A stretch of DNA of 64,000 bases from Paulownia fortunei (GCA_019321725.1 CM033113.1:4588001-4652000), one strand, 5' to 3'. Positions 1 through 14,333 are shown, counted from the stretch's first letter. Program-made: numbers and translations. The notes: generated from the letters alone by a model not told the origin.

Positions 1-1125
1 GTTTCAACACACAAAAGAAGCTTAAGGAAATATTCTGTTTTTTTTAGAAAAATAATTTTAGAGCCCATTTGGTGTAATTTTCAAACTAATTTTCATGCGT
101 CTAGTATTTTCAGAGTTGAAAATATTTTTGCTAGGTTTTCGTGTAAAAATGAGAATATATTTAGATTAATTATATTTTTATGTACACTATATATGTTTAG
201 AAATAGAAATATATTTGTTTTATGATATTTTCTGTATGAAAATACATGATGTGAGTAGGTTTGAAAATGAAATTAGTATGTGTGTGAAAATACGTGAAAT
301 ATTAATAAATTTAAATATAAATTTTAACTGAATTAATTTGTTTGGTTCGGTTATAACCGATTTTTTTTATTTTATTTTTCAGTTCGATTCTTTATTAATC
401 GAATTTTCATAAAAATAAAAATAAAACATATTAGATAAAAATTAAATAATAGAATTAGAAATATATTTTTTATTTATTATGTATAGTTTGGATGAGAAAA
501 ATATAAAAATAGTATAAAAATAAATAACAAATTAAAAAATATAATTTAACATAAAAAATAGAATAAAAAATAAATAATAAGTATAAAAATATAATATAAA
601 AATTATATATTTAACTATATAAAAATAGTAATTCGATTTTTGATTCAGTTCAGTTAACCGAAATCCAACAAAAAATTGAGATTTTGGAAAATGAAAACTT
701 GAAAATTGAAATGAAAATTTTAATTCGATTTTGGTGCAAAATAAAATTTTAATTTTAATTTAATTTGATCTATTAATCAAATTATGATTACTTTTAGTAT
801 TATTTTTTATGAAAATAAGTAAAATAGATGGATTTTTATATTTTTAAATAAAAAAATTGTGATTTTGACAACGGTTGGTTTAGTATACAGCTACCATTTT
901 TATGCGTGGAGGCTGTTGTCTTTCCCTGACCCGTTACACGGGTTCCCTCGTTTTTCTTGGCCAGGCTTTGTGCCCGACATGGACTGACAGGCTTCAACTA
1001 TTTTTTTTCAATTTTTTTTTTTTTTGGTCTCGTATCAATGATTTAAGTGGCAGCTGATACATTACACAAAAAAAAAGTAGTAATTAAGTAGCAAAAATAA
1101 TTACTTGATTGGAATGGTGGGCCCT
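1..1125. other. AT-rich intergenic DNA, no gene seen
   Basis: Very AT-rich sequence with no sustained reading frame. A perfect 14-bp palindrome (TCGGTTATAACCGA) is at 347-360, and further short cggtt/aaccg-like motifs occur near 650, which suggests a worn transposable element. A patch of higher GC at about 895-1,000 has no recognisable coding content. Confidence 0.6.
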
Positions 1126-4100
1126 ATGACTGAAAAATCTTGAATTTTGACCAGAAAGTTCTGAATCGATTTCATGGAAAGGAAAGTGTGTGGATGAGGA
1201 GGGGCAAGAATGGTGGTGGAAGAAGGCGCCAACAATAATTGTATCCTCCCAAAAGCCCAACATTCACCTTCTACATCCAAAAAAAATAAAAAATCTACAT
1301 CCAAAAATGCCATGAGATTGAGGGCGTGAACATGAACAAATCAAAAATTAAAAAGGAGCACCTTCCTTTACCAAATTTATTGATAGCACATCTACATGAT
1401 TACATGTCTAGAAATGCATAACAAAACAAGAAATTACGAGCTTCACCAACTGGATTAAATATTATATTTTACTTTCTCTATTCCATCTTACATCTTATTT
1501 TTTGATTATATAATATATTTTTATAAAATAAACATGTGATACTAAGTATTTGGATGAATTTCATAGACACCTATCATTATCCAAAGGATGAGGATTAAGG
1601 TGAAACAAAAAAAAAATAGAATAAAAAATTTAGACATAACAAAAATGTATTATAGACTGTTTAACCTTTCTTGGCATATTTATAGATGATATCTCTTGAC
1701 GAAGCAACAAGGAAGCAACTAACCATACTAAGAAAAAATTATTTATTGTTGTGTCAAACATGTATTGAATATTGTGTCCGACACTATAATTATTCAACAC
1801 ATTACTCATCATGTCTATCTATTGAAAATGTGGACAAGGTTGATATTATATCCAACAACACGTTATAAATGCACGTGGAATTTTTTTAGTATATTTTAGA
1901 AAAAATAAAAGTAATAAAAAAAATTAAACAATTACTTTTTTAATAGTATTACCTTATCTAAATTATTTGTTTTCTTCACATTTCTTTATTAAGTAAACAT
2001 TCTTTTTTTTTTTTCGTTGTACATAATTTACAAATAGAATTATGAAATCATAACCCACAAAAATATAAAAAAAATCTTTGTAATTACATCATAATCTCCA
2101 TAAATTTATTACCAATTACATACAAATATGTATGGTCGTATATGTATATATTTACATGAGTAATTATGTAATATATAAATATTTATATACATTGGTGCCG
2201 CCAGGAATATTCCCAATTATTATTAAACTAGAATGGTTTTTTTGAGTTTTGAATTAGTTGAAAAGTAAAAGTTTTGAATCTTTTACAGTTTTGTTAGAAG
2301 TGGTTGATATTTAGTGGGTTACATCATTAATTTAAGGAACAAAAATCAAATTAGAGAATAGAGCCTTATTTTCGATATAAAAAAATTAGAATAATAAATT
2401 TAAAACAGAGGGAATTTATGCATTTATAATAGCATTTTCTATCTGAAATATAAGACGGTATAAGGCCGAATACAGAATAAATACTTATTTCTATTTTGAT
2501 AGTAGGACTCGACTTCATCCTTCTGGTATATCTTTGAGTCACAAGATCAGGTTGGGTTCTTTTTTATTGTTGATAATTTGCTCAGTATCTAACGCTAATC
2601 CAATTTTAAATATATTTTTAATTTAAATTTTTTATGTATTAACTCATATTCTACTGTCTAATTAAGATTTACTAAATACACATTTCATGAACCAAAATAG
2701 TCCGTGTAATAGAATTCCACGAATAAAAGTTCATTCAAACAAAGATTCTCAAAATCAGCAATTTTTTTGGAATTCCTTTTCCGGTATAGAGCTGAACTTT
2801 ACCCATAAAATAACTTGCCCAGGCTTATTTGCTTAATTGATTTTTTAGGAAAGCAGTTCGAAATTGGGCTCTTTATTTTTTGTCAAATGATGGATACTAG
2901 ATTCTGAGTTCAAGTACAGACAAGGTCCAACTAGAAGAGGGCCCGATGGGGCTTATTGGCCTACAAGTTTCAAAATTTTCCTTCTAATTGTTGCAATAGA
3001 AACAAAGCTATACAATTTTTTTTTATATAAAAAAGAAAAAAAAAAAAAGTAAGAAGAAGTCCACAATATAAAACTGGTACTTAGAATATCAGGTATTATT
3101 TAAGGTGTCCGTACTCCAGTATTATTTATTTAGATATTAAATGATATTGTGAATTATTAAATTATATATATTGATGTTAATATATTATTTTAAAACATTA
3201 TATACATATTTTTATAACGACTCACAAATCCACTTGGATATAGTAAATAAATAATTCACGTTGTAATATCTTTTAAACACTCACGAATCCACTTACATAT
3301 AGTAATAAAGTAGGTAGAATGAAATTTTTCCACCATCAGTGTATATAATATTAAGACTAATTATTAAATAGCAATCTAATTAGTGGTTTAAGCAAAAACA
3401 ATTTAGTTCTACATTACAAAGGAGAACTTAAAATTATAAGAGTGCAGTGAGAAGCACCAGGAGCAATGCCATTAGATTGTTCAATATTTAATCATCCATC
3501 ATCATGTCACAAATGTCCATGCGTAAAAATAATTGATTTAGAGAGTTTTTGGTTAAATTTATTAAAAATATATCATAATATAATTGGAACTTATACAATA
3601 TTAAATCTTAATTTTAAATAATTTCTTGCGGTATCCGGATTAAATAAGATAATTGAGTTTATAATTAGCTGCTAGTACGATATTTTTTTATTTAAAAGAT
3701 TTAATTAATAAAAAATATTATTTTTTTTAAAAATAAATTATAATTTTATTTTATTTTATAAAGTTCATAAAATCTTATCATTTTAGCACATCGGCCGCAC
3801 ACTAGAACATTTTATATATGTTTGTTTTTAATTTAAATCCAAATAAAATATTATTTTCTAGTATAATCGACATTAGAGAAAAGGCCAAATAGCTGTGCTA
3901 AAAGCCAACCTCCTTAGTCATTGCAGCATCAAATGTCACAACTTACGACTACTTCAATTTGATGAGTCATCACGAAAATTCAAACAGTATTTAATATCTC
4001 AAATGTGGTCACCCCATATCTGCTTTGTGGCAAATGAATGAACCTTTCCTAGAATTATGGCCAACTTCATCCCCTCCTTTTATTGGAAGCTTTAATTGAT

Positions 4101-4790
4101 ATAGCACCGGTTGCATTTACTATATCTACTCAACGAATTTACAGCTACTTAGCACTTTGTTAATGTATTAAAAAAGTTTTGAAAATTCAAATCTTAGTGC
4201 TTAAATTGGTTTCAATAATCTTCCTTTTTATATATATATTTTTTTATTTTTGGGTTCGACAATTGGATGTATGTGAATAAGGACATAAAATACAGAAATT
4301 AAAAATGATTATAATTTTAATTTTTAATAAGTTCTCACTTTTTTTATATATACGTCACTCAAAACTTGCATTATTCTAGCATATTATTATACATATTTTT
4401 TTTTATAAAAAAAAAAGTCAGTCAAAATAGCTAATTTAGTTATTAATTACAATTTAGGTTTGAACCGTGTCATTTGAGCCAAGCCAAATAGCCAATAGCA
4501 GTTCCCGATCTTGTACGTAAATTTCTATCGAGTAGGAGGCATTTTATTAAAAATTTAATCCTCTTGGCATCCAAGTCAACTCTTACAATTAGATGACGGT
4601 AAGTAAGCATCATTATTACGATATGCAAAACACAAATATTATTCGAATCAACATTTTGGAAATTCCCAGGGGGTTAAGATTGAAAGTCAAAACTTAAAAC
4701 ATGTTCTATTCAAACAAATTACATGCCGTTTATAAAATAATTGTACAAATATAATTTCTGTCAAAATGTTTGAAGTCCTTTCAGATTTGT
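1126..4790. repeat. Unit 1 of a large direct tandem duplication
   Basis: This block matches unit 2 (4,857-13,690) in the same order and orientation. Matching anchors are 1,126-1,370 with 4,857-5,130, about 1,693-2,000 with 7,091-7,400, 2,190-3,000 with 7,980-8,810, 3,060-3,550 with 9,530-10,030, 3,785-4,000 with 12,210-12,410, and 4,440-4,785 with 13,360-13,680. The matching parts differ by many substitutions and small indels, so the duplication is old. I see no gene here. Short reading frames are inconsistent between the two copies. Confidence 0.8.
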
Positions 4791-5130
4791 CAATAGTTGA
4801 TTTAGTGTATATATACTATTCACACTTCCGAAAAATAATATATTCAGTTCGACAATAATAACTGAAATAATCTTGGAATTTGACCAGAAAGCCCTCAATC
4901 GATTCCATCAAAAGAAAGTTGTGTGGACGAGGAGGGACAAAAATGATGGAGGAAGAAGGCGCGATATAATTGTATCCTCCCAAAAGCCCAACATTGTACA
5001 TCCAAAAAAAAAAAAAAGAGATCATCATTAGTCATGCTCACATAGGCGCAAAATGCCATGAGATTGAGGGCGTCCACATGAACAAATCAAATTAAAAAGG
5101 AGCACCTCCCTTGACCAAGTTTATTGATTG

Positions 5131-7090
5131 CATATTCTATAGATTTATCTTTTTCATAGATTTCTAAAGAATACCTAGTATAAATTGAGAAAGAATAATC
5201 CTATTAAGTTAATCTATGAATAATAGTTCAATTCCATTATCATATACAAATTTCATGAATGTTTTTTCATTTTCATCTGAAAATAAAAACATAACTAATG
5301 CATATGCATTTTTATGTATATATTTTTTTTTTTTAGTAGCAAACTATATATTAACGATATATTCCATAATTGCTCATCTAGTGTCCGATATCTGTACATT
5401 TTCTTGAGATCACAAACATCATTCATACCACTAAATGAAACAAATAAAAGTACATGATCATCACTTAAAAGTTAGTCTTGTAATTTTTTATCCACTATAG
5501 TCACATTTATCTCTTATTAAGAGATTATTATCACTTAATATAAGAATCTATTTATGTGCATTTTATACCTTTCATCTTAATCCTAACCTTTCATCAACCT
5601 TATTTTGAGCATTTGAAATTGGATCAATCAAAATCACTCTTACCAAAATATTAATAAACAGATAATTCACCATTTACTCTAATTCATCCTCTATATAACC
5701 CTCAACCCCCATAATAATTTATGATGTAAAATTTGTTTGAATATTAGTTTATTGAGATATTTCATTCCAACGACATCTATAGTTATATAGATCATACAAT
5801 ATATTCACTTACTAATAATATTCATCCTTTATTCAAGTTCAACTTTTTTTAAGTATATAAACATTTCAATTACTTCGGTTTTTTAATGTCAAATGTAGTA
5901 TTACATAAATAATCTAATTGACTCGAAGAATGTCGAGTAACTTTTTTATATTACATCAAACATATACCAAAACATAATGAGATATACTATTATACACAAT
6001 AAATAACTTATATCTAAAGTTGGAGTCACTACTGAAATTCAAATCAATTCTTTTTAAGTAATTAGAGATTTATTCCCACTTAACGAACTATTCAAATTTC
6101 ATATACTTGTATGTATGGTGAAATAAAGTAGTAACAATTAAGGAGAAATTTTGACTGAAAACCCAATAATATCACTAACTCAGAAAATATTTCTTATTTC
6201 TATCACATTTATTGATCTTCTTTATTTCAGTACAATCTCGAAGATTTGAATAGTTACAAGGACACATTCTAAAAAAAATTACCAGTCCCAAAAATAAATA
6301 TTGTATTACATAATCAAAAGATCGTATTTACTAAATTGAACAAATAATTTTCTACTTTTTTAGAGTTTCTAAGATCATATTGAAAAGTCATTCATATGAT
6401 GAGGCTGTGGTGACAGTGTAGGGTTTCGATGGTGAGGTTTGGGGTAGAGATAAGGAGTCTGGTTCTAGGACTGCACAACGCATGCTTAATGAATTGAACC
6501 ACAATTAATACCGATTTTAAGTTTGGGAACAGGGTTAGTAAACGTGAATATATATATATATATATATCCCTCTCATCCCGCGCATTCACTTTTCTCATTA
6601 TTCGAATTTTCATAACAAACTCACAGGGTATTCATTTCTTTAACTGAAATTTTCTGGTCGATTCTTATCAAAGTATCGATTCTTCTCGAAGCGTCGATTC
6701 TTCTCGAAGTAATCATTTGAAACTTTCTCGATGATTTTTCTCAAATACCACAACACTCGCACTCAATCATTTCGCCTTTGGTTTCTTAATCTGTGTTCTT
6801 CTGTTCATAATTTTTTTTTTGTTTTTCACTATAATTTAACTAAATTTAATTGATTTTTTTTCTGAATTCAGGTAGTTGCACGAGCGTGAAGGAATTCGAA
6901 GATTGCTGAGTAATCACCTACTACATGTTTTTTATTATTTGCTTTATTAATTTCATAATTTTGTAATTTTTTCCTTGTTTCACATTATTAATTCTTAAGT
7001 TTAACGAAATCTAAACTGATTTTTGGTGTTTCTATTGGTTTAAGATCGTTAATTTTTACAATTATGGCATTTATGTTGTATATATATGGT
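5131..7090. other. Extra DNA in duplication unit 2, origin unknown
   Basis: This segment separates two blocks that in unit 1 are only about 320 bp apart. It is AT-rich and has no coding region I can defend. At 6,520-6,900 it resembles a promoter with a leader: a TA run at about 6,548-6,567, CT-rich sequence, then two copies of an 18-bp motif (TCGATTCTTCTCGAAG core, about 6,673-6,709). No start codon with an open frame follows. The stretch at about 6,528-6,610 looks weakly like the FQR1-type promoter at 14,287-14,390. Confidence 0.5.
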
Positions 7091-10059
7091 TTCTTTCGCA
7101 ATGAGAAAGCAACTAAAAAACTAAAAAAAATTATTTATTATTGTATGAAATATGCATCGAATATTGTATCAAACACGATAAATATCCAACACATTATTTG
7201 ACTTGTCTATCTATTAGATGAAAATAGGAAATCTCCATATGTTCGATGGTGTATCCAAAACATTACAAACACAAGTGAAGTTTTTTTGATATATTTTAAA
7301 AGGTATAGAAGTAATAAAAACTAACAAAACAATTATTTTTTTAATAATATTACCTCATCTAGATTAACTTTTTTTTCTTTTCCTTTATTTATTAAGTAAA
7401 TAGTTTTTTTTTGGTATACATAATTTACAAATCACACCAATAGAATTATCATATCATAACCCAAAAAATAAATCTTTGTAATTGTATCAAAATCTCCATA
7501 AATTTGTTACCAATTACATACGCATAAATATAGATGTATATGTATATATTTACATGAACAATTATGTAATATATAATCATTTATATACATTGGACTGGTG
7601 TGTTGTGTCTTGAATTTTTTTTTTAAAAAAAACTTATCATATAGGGTATCATATCGTATAGTATTTATTTCACCGTATTCATATCCATGCATTATAAATT
7701 ACATAATATATACATATTTATATATTATATTTTAGGAGAAATGTTTAAATGCCCCTTGTCCCCTTCCCCCCACACCTCCCTAACCCCAACCCCCAAGAAA
7801 AAAAAAAGGAAAAAGGAAATGTCATATAGTTGCCATTTACTTCCCAATTTTCATTTCAAAGTTACATGATCTCCATAACTTGGGTAGAGAGAAAAAATGA
7901 AAAGTAAAATCATATGAATTTTGTATCACTAATTAGTTATAAAATATTCCATTCGTCTCAAAGCCATTGTTATAATTTACGATTTATGGTGAGGGTGCCG
8001 CCGGTAATATTCCCAATTAGTATTTAAGTAGATTGGTTTTTTTGAATTTTGACTGAGTTAAAAAATAAAAGTTTTGAAAGTTTTACAGTTTTGTCCGTTA
8101 GAAGTGGTTGATATTTAGTGGGTTTCATCATTAATTTAAGGAAGAGCGTGATTTTGGAGGGGAAAAATTTAAATTAGAGAATAAGCCTTATTTTGGATAT
8201 AAAAAAATTAGAATAATAAATTTTAAATAGAAGGAGTTTATGCATTTACAAAAGCATTTTTTACCTGAAATATAAGGCAGTATAAAGCTAAATATAGAAT
8301 AAATAATTATTTCAATGTGATAATAGGACTCGACTTTATCCTTCGGGTATAACTTAGAGTCACGAAATCAGGTTCGGTTCTTTCTAATTGTTGATAATTT
8401 GGTCGGTATCTAATGTTAATTTAAATTTGAACATATTTTTTAATTTTAAACTTTTTATATTAACTCATACTCTACTGTCTAATTAAGATTGACTAAATAC
8501 AAATTTCATGAACCAAAATTGTCCGTGTGATAGAATTCCAGGCACAAAAGTTCATTCAAACTAAGATTCTAAAAAATCAGCAAATTTTTGGAACTCCTTT
8601 TACAGTATAGAGTTGAAATTTACCCATAAAATAACTTGCCAAGGCTTATATGCAAAATTTATTTTTTAGGAAAACAGTTCGAAATTGGGCTCTTGATTTT
8701 TGGTCTAGTGCTGGAGACTAGAGTCTGAATTCAAGTACTGACAGGATCGAACTGGAAGAGTGCCCCATGGGGCTTATTGGCCTACAAGTTTCAGAAATTT
8801 CCTTCTAAAAAATTACTGGCTCAATGAAGATAAGACAGCCACACAGTTTAAGGTATGATTAGTCATGCTTACATGGGCTGAACCATCCACACTAAATTCT
8901 AATCTTCATCGTATTAATTTGTTGGTTAAGGTTTTTCTCTTAAATCTTAATAGACACGAGATAGCATAGCATTGATGGATGGGACTAGTCAAAAGGATTG
9001 GCACGCCATTAACGTCATCTTAAAATATTGTGGGTAGAACAAGACGGGCATAAGAAATGTCGTTAATCTTGTATTAAACGCAAAAGAACGCCTAATGATG
9101 TGATAATTACCGAATTATCAACTCTATGGGAAATGCTATGCTTGACTGAGATTGTAATTTCTGATATGTTGAACTTAGTCATAATATTAGTGTTTTCTTC
9201 TGTCAAAAAATGTTATTGGTCATTGTTTGTTTGTTTGTTTGTTTGTTTGTTTTTAAATTTTCATTGTATGCTAGAGAATATATAATTAAATAAGTTATTG
9301 CCACTGACAGGGGAAAAAGAAAAAAGAGTAATAGACTATTTTTTTTATTTTTATTTTTGGTGGCGAAATGAATACGTCACGATCATCGAAGAAATATGGT
9401 GAATGAGGATGCGTTATCAAAGTCCATAGAATACTACCAAAAGGAAAGACAAAAAAATTTCAAGTCTTAAAAAAGACTCTTGATACTTAGAATTGAAATA
9501 ATAATGTCTTAAAGTTTTTATAAGCAGCGCAACCTTCTTGTGGCGTTCTTAACTTTCCAATTTCCTCTTTTTTTCCTTTAATTTAAAGCGTACATGCTCC
9601 AACATCTGAGTCTCAAGATTCTATTTACTTAGATATTATTAAAATGAAATTATAGTATTCTTAAATTATACATGATGATATAAATATTTTATTTTATAAT
9701 ATTAGATTTATACAAACAATTCTATTGGATAGCAATCAAATAATTTATTTTGTGATTTTATATACATATTTAATGATTCCCAAATTCCCTTGAATAATAA
9801 TTAAGTAGGTACATGAAATTTCCCCCATCCTTGTTTATAGTACCGTTTACTAATAATCAAATAGGAATCTAATTAGTCGTTTAAGCAAAATCAATTTACT
9901 TATGCACCACAAGGAGAACTTTCAATTGTGTTTGATCAAGATAAATAACGTGTAAATATTATAATAAAGTGTTTGATTTTGATCATTCATCATGATGTTA
10001 TACGTGTTCTTGTGTAAAAATAATTGATTTGGAGGGTGTTCTTGTTATTTGGAGGGTAT

Positions 10060-12190
10060 TTAGACAAAATTATTTAAAATATATCATAATATTTTATAAT
10101 ATATTGTCAGCGTTAGAATAGTGTTCGACGTCTGTTAATTGTTCTGCCCGTTCTTATACTCTTGCGAATTATTCTTATTTATATTAATATCATTTAAATG
10201 ACAATCTTTATCTTAAATTCATCATAAGAATTAGATAAAATCCTTAAATCACATATAGCTATGGGCATGGTTGCGCATATGATGGTGATCGTGGAATATA
10301 CCTCTAAGGCTGTAATTTTAAAACGTTTTAAGTTAAGGATCAATAAGATGGGACATTATTGATCCCATTGAAACTTGTGCATACGATGCAAGCTCGAAAG
10401 GAGGATGCCTCGTTCCATAGGTATTAGTGTAGAGACACTAGTGCATGTACACGGATGCTTGTTGGGAACAAGTACACTGAACAATTCCACCTGAAAATTT
10501 TCAATTGGAAATATTCTATTATCGAATGAGAATTTTCTCATTACGATAGTGCAAGAATTAATCCTTGAAGGTAATCTTGTGTATGACATATTGTACTTTG
10601 ATATATTTTTCGATTGCATGACAATTACAAGAGATTTATATTGAGTGTAACATCTTCATGTATGCATGAGTGGCTAATAAAGGATCCGTCACTTATGTGG
10701 ATGAAAAGGTGAATCTCCTATGTGTTCCACTGTACTTAACTTTAAAATTCTTAACCAAGATTGGAAGAAAATTAGACGTGGAGTTTTCTAATTATTCATC
10801 ATCGAGTCAAGCTACTAGGAATGAAAACATAGTTATTGAGCTAATGAGGTTTTGACTTAACATCCATACCCTAAACTCAATCGGAAGATTAGATGACGGA
10901 AGGACCGTCTTTGCATGATATTCGTAATTGAAATAGATTCGCACATTCACCTTACACTAGGAATCATGATGCATTGCTAGATCCTCCACATGTCTTGTGG
11001 GTTCTTGAAATTAATGAGTTAATTTCAAAAAAATTAATTAATTAGATTAATTAATTAATCCTAGAAGCGAATCAGATTTTAATCAAAGGGATTTTGAATT
11101 GAAGAACATGGAGATACTTTCAAGTAGGGATAATGATTTGAATCGTTTCAATCCCTACATCAACCGGAGTGCATATCAAGGTAGGAGTTTTTGAAACTTT
11201 CTTACTTTAACTATTCGAAAAACGCACAATTGAGTAATTGCGAAAGGATTTCGGGATTTATTTTAATTACATGTGATATAATGTATATTTATGTTTTTGA
11301 AAAATTTTAAATTTCGCTGCATATACGATTTTCGGGATTGCGCGAACCCAACGGTCAGAACTTATGAAATATTAAATATTAATTTAAAATGAAATTTTAA
11401 AGTATTTGAATAGGGATAACAATTGGTTAAATTTAGATATACGCGGATTCATCATGAATTCGCCTCAATCAAAGCAGGTTTAGAATAGTTAAATGGGTCT
11501 TGAGACAGGTAATGAATTTTGATTAATTAAACTTGTTTGGGTTTAGGGCAGGTAAGGCGAACCTACCAAACCCACTATATATATAAATATTAGATATTAA
11601 TTTAAAATAAGTTTTTAAAATATTTGAATAGAAATGACAATGGTTCAGATACAATACGAACTCATCATAAACTCGTCTCGCTCGAAGCGGGTTTGGGTAG
11701 GTAAACGAGTCTTGAAGTTAATAATAAATTTTGATTTTTTAAATTTATTTGGATTTAGGGCATGTAATAGATTCCAGTGAATTCACGTGTCTATATATAT
11801 ATATATATATATTTTGTAGTCCTAACATGGCTTGCAACTCATTGGATTTTAAGGCTTTTCGGCCGAAGGCTCTTAGGAGATTTATCAACGTTGATAGGTT
11901 GAATTTAACTTCTTTTAATTGCAAAAATTTTAAGGAGTAGTATTCATATTTCTTTGTTTTGTAAGTATTCTTGAATTTTTCTAAATTAATAAATAAGTAG
12001 GGATCCGAAGCCTAACCTCCCACCTAAGTACTAGCCTAGTTGCTCTCATTTAAGCCAAGATAGTACTCCTTTATATTTTTTAGATCTTATAAGTTGATCT
12101 TCAAAATTTTTTCACTAACCCTCATTCTAAATTTTTTTATTCTTTTAACTATCTATAGTAAGTATTTTGGCTGAGCTTATACGTACATGA
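10060..12190. mobile_element. Insertion in duplication unit 2 with LTR-retrotransposon-like sequence
   Basis: Unit 1 has only about 220 bp between the flanking matching blocks, but here there are about 2.1 kb, so this is inserted DNA. The section at 10,330-11,350 has the style of a plant LTR or untranslated leader: no frame, moderate GC, and an ending around GGGATTGCGCGAACCCAAC at about 11,334-11,352 that resembles LTR ends seen in Copia elements. No reverse transcriptase, integrase or gag frame is visible. Assignment to a retrotransposon is inference from composition and style. Confidence 0.4.
11372..11760. repeat. About 218-bp direct repeat, two copies
   Basis: Two head-to-tail copies with a period of about 218 bp. 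AATTTAAAAT occurs at 11,381 and 11,599, the GATAACAATTGG/GACAATGGT segment at about 11,414 and 11,632, and the TTTAGGGCA segment at about 11,542 and 11,754. Copies are diverged. They lie inside the 2.1-kb insertion in unit 2. Confidence 0.6.
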
Positions 12191-14321
12191 ACCCTCTTAA
12201 TTTTATGCACATCAGCCGCACACTAAAACATTGTATCATATTTTTGATTTTTATTTAAAATTTATATAGAAGATTATTTTTTACTATAATAATCTTAATT
12301 TAGAATAGCTGTCCTAAAAGCCAACCTCCTTACTCCTTGCAGCATCAAAATTCAAATGTCACAACTCACGACTACTTCAATTTGAAGTCATCCCACAAAA
12401 ATTCCAACAAGTACCATTTAAAATTCAAGAATTGCACTGTCTGGCAACTCAAGGCTTGATATTATTTAAGTCTAATATAGTTGGGTTGAAATTCCAAAGT
12501 GAATTACGGGTCAGATGCAACTTCTCTAATCCAATAAAAAAGGAGCTGCTCAAGTAAACTTTGATTAATTAATTTTCCTGTGTATTGGTCCGCCATGGGA
12601 TTTATATATCATCTTTCGAATATATAGGGCCAAGTCAAATGCTGGGGTTTTGCTTACATAATAAATTTTAGATTTTAAAGTATTAAGAGTCTTTGAGTTC
12701 AACATTTAATTGATTTCTTCCCTCAAATATTGTGACCATGGTATCAAATTCCATTCGAAAATTTGGGTTTTCTAAATATTCGAAACGAAATCTAACTTTT
12801 TAATTTTAATTTTATAAAAAAGTTATCGAAATTTCAGAATATCCTCAAAATTTCATCAAAAATTTACCTGATTTTTTTTTTGAAAATTTAATTGATAATA
12901 AAATAATACTTACAATTACTAACTTAATAATGAGATAATAATAACTTTTTAAAAAAAGAATATACTTATAAATAGTTTAAGTTAGATGGTAATCTTAAAA
13001 ATTATTTTCATTTAAGACATAAAAAATATTTTTTGTACTACTCATCTTGAGTATGATGCTAGTTAATATATGCCTAATAAGATTCTGTAAGGTGCAACAC
13101 AACACAAATATATCACCACATATTTCCAATATCTAATTGATAACATGTATTCATAATATGAAAATGAAAGTAGGAGAGATACCGGTGTTTGATTTTGATT
13201 CTCATAAGAATTCCATTAGGTTTTGAATGATAAATTTTATCAATATTATATACATTTTATTTTATTTAAAATTTTTATGATAATTAGTCATTATTATACT
13301 ACCAAATCATAGATATTGTTAGACTTATAATATATTATTTTATATAACTCACTATATTCTGCGTGTCACATTGAACCAAGCCAATAGCAGTCTCCGATCT
13401 CGTAGGCAAATTTTTTATTGGCCATTACATTTGACCTTTATTTCAACATTTTATTATTAATTTTATCGTCTTCACATCCAAAGTTAACTCTTACAAATAG
13501 ATGACGGTAAGCAAGCATCATCATTACGATATGCAAAACACGAATATTATTATTCGAATTAAAAGTTTGGAAATTGCTTGGGATTAAGGTTGAAAGTTCT
13601 AACTTAAAACATGATCTATTCAAACAAGTTACATGTCGTTTATAAAATAATTGTACATATATAATTTCAGTCAAATGTTTAAAAGTCTTTTGTATACTCG
13701 TGAATGATTTTATAAGTAAATATATATTTCATGATAACATGAAAAATGATTAAAGAAAATGACAATTATATAGTCCACACTCCACACATATTGAACTGAT
13801 TATCTAAGAGTCCCTCAAAATTTACCATGATTTATTTAAAATGCTGTTTAATAAATAAAAATAAAATTGTAGTTTGTATTTTATAGAATGTTGAATGTTA
13901 AGAGGGCTGAAATCTATTTATGTAAGGCAATTAAATCTGGAACTGATACAGTGAATCTTGAACGAATATCATTCAATTCAAAAAGATCAAGAAATTTAAT
14001 ATTCTTTTCCTATTTCGGATTAATCTTTACAGCGAATCACAGGTCGGCTCAAAACATCTTCCCAACAACCACAATTTCTTATATACTCGAAAAAAGAGTT
14101 TCCGCTGTCCTAAGTAGAACAGAAGATTCCAGACTAGACAATTAACTATTATTACACAAGTACATAATCACTAATAACTACAGTAATGATGATGGTAAGC
14201 GTGACATCAACAACCAAACCATCTTGAATGATTTTTTAGGAGTCTTAATACAATTAACGAATTAATCAAGGCAAAGCCAATGAACTGAACAGGGTTAGTC
14301 AACGGTTTCTCTTCCATAAGA

Positions 14322-14333
14322 GTATATATATAG
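14322..14333 (+). promoter_or_regulatory. TATA box of the FQR1-like gene
   Basis: A TATATATA core at about 14,323-14,332 lies about 100 bp before the start codon at 14,434. It is followed by a CT-rich leader and an A-rich segment directly before the ATG, which is typical of plant core promoters. The rest of 13,691-14,321 shows no gene. Confidence 0.5.

Larger units (their letters stand above)
4857..13690. repeat. Unit 2 of the large tandem duplication, expanded by insertions
   Basis: This is the second copy of the block at 1,126-4,790. It starts about 70 bp after unit 1 ends, as expected for a direct tandem duplication. It is about 5 kb longer, mainly because of extra DNA at about 5,131-7,090 and 10,060-12,190. 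A C-rich tract at about 7,752-7,797 and a TTTG microsatellite at about 9,222-9,252 also lie in this unit. No gene was recognised. Confidence 0.8.

Noticed and set aside
1101..1313. Minus-strand frame resembling the one at 4,816-5,028
   Set aside because: Both lie in the duplicated block; the frames match only over part of their length and shift against each other, so there is no sign of protein conservation.
10356..10619. 87-codon minus-strand frame
   Set aside because: It lies in the LTR-like insertion and has no protein motif; probably chance.
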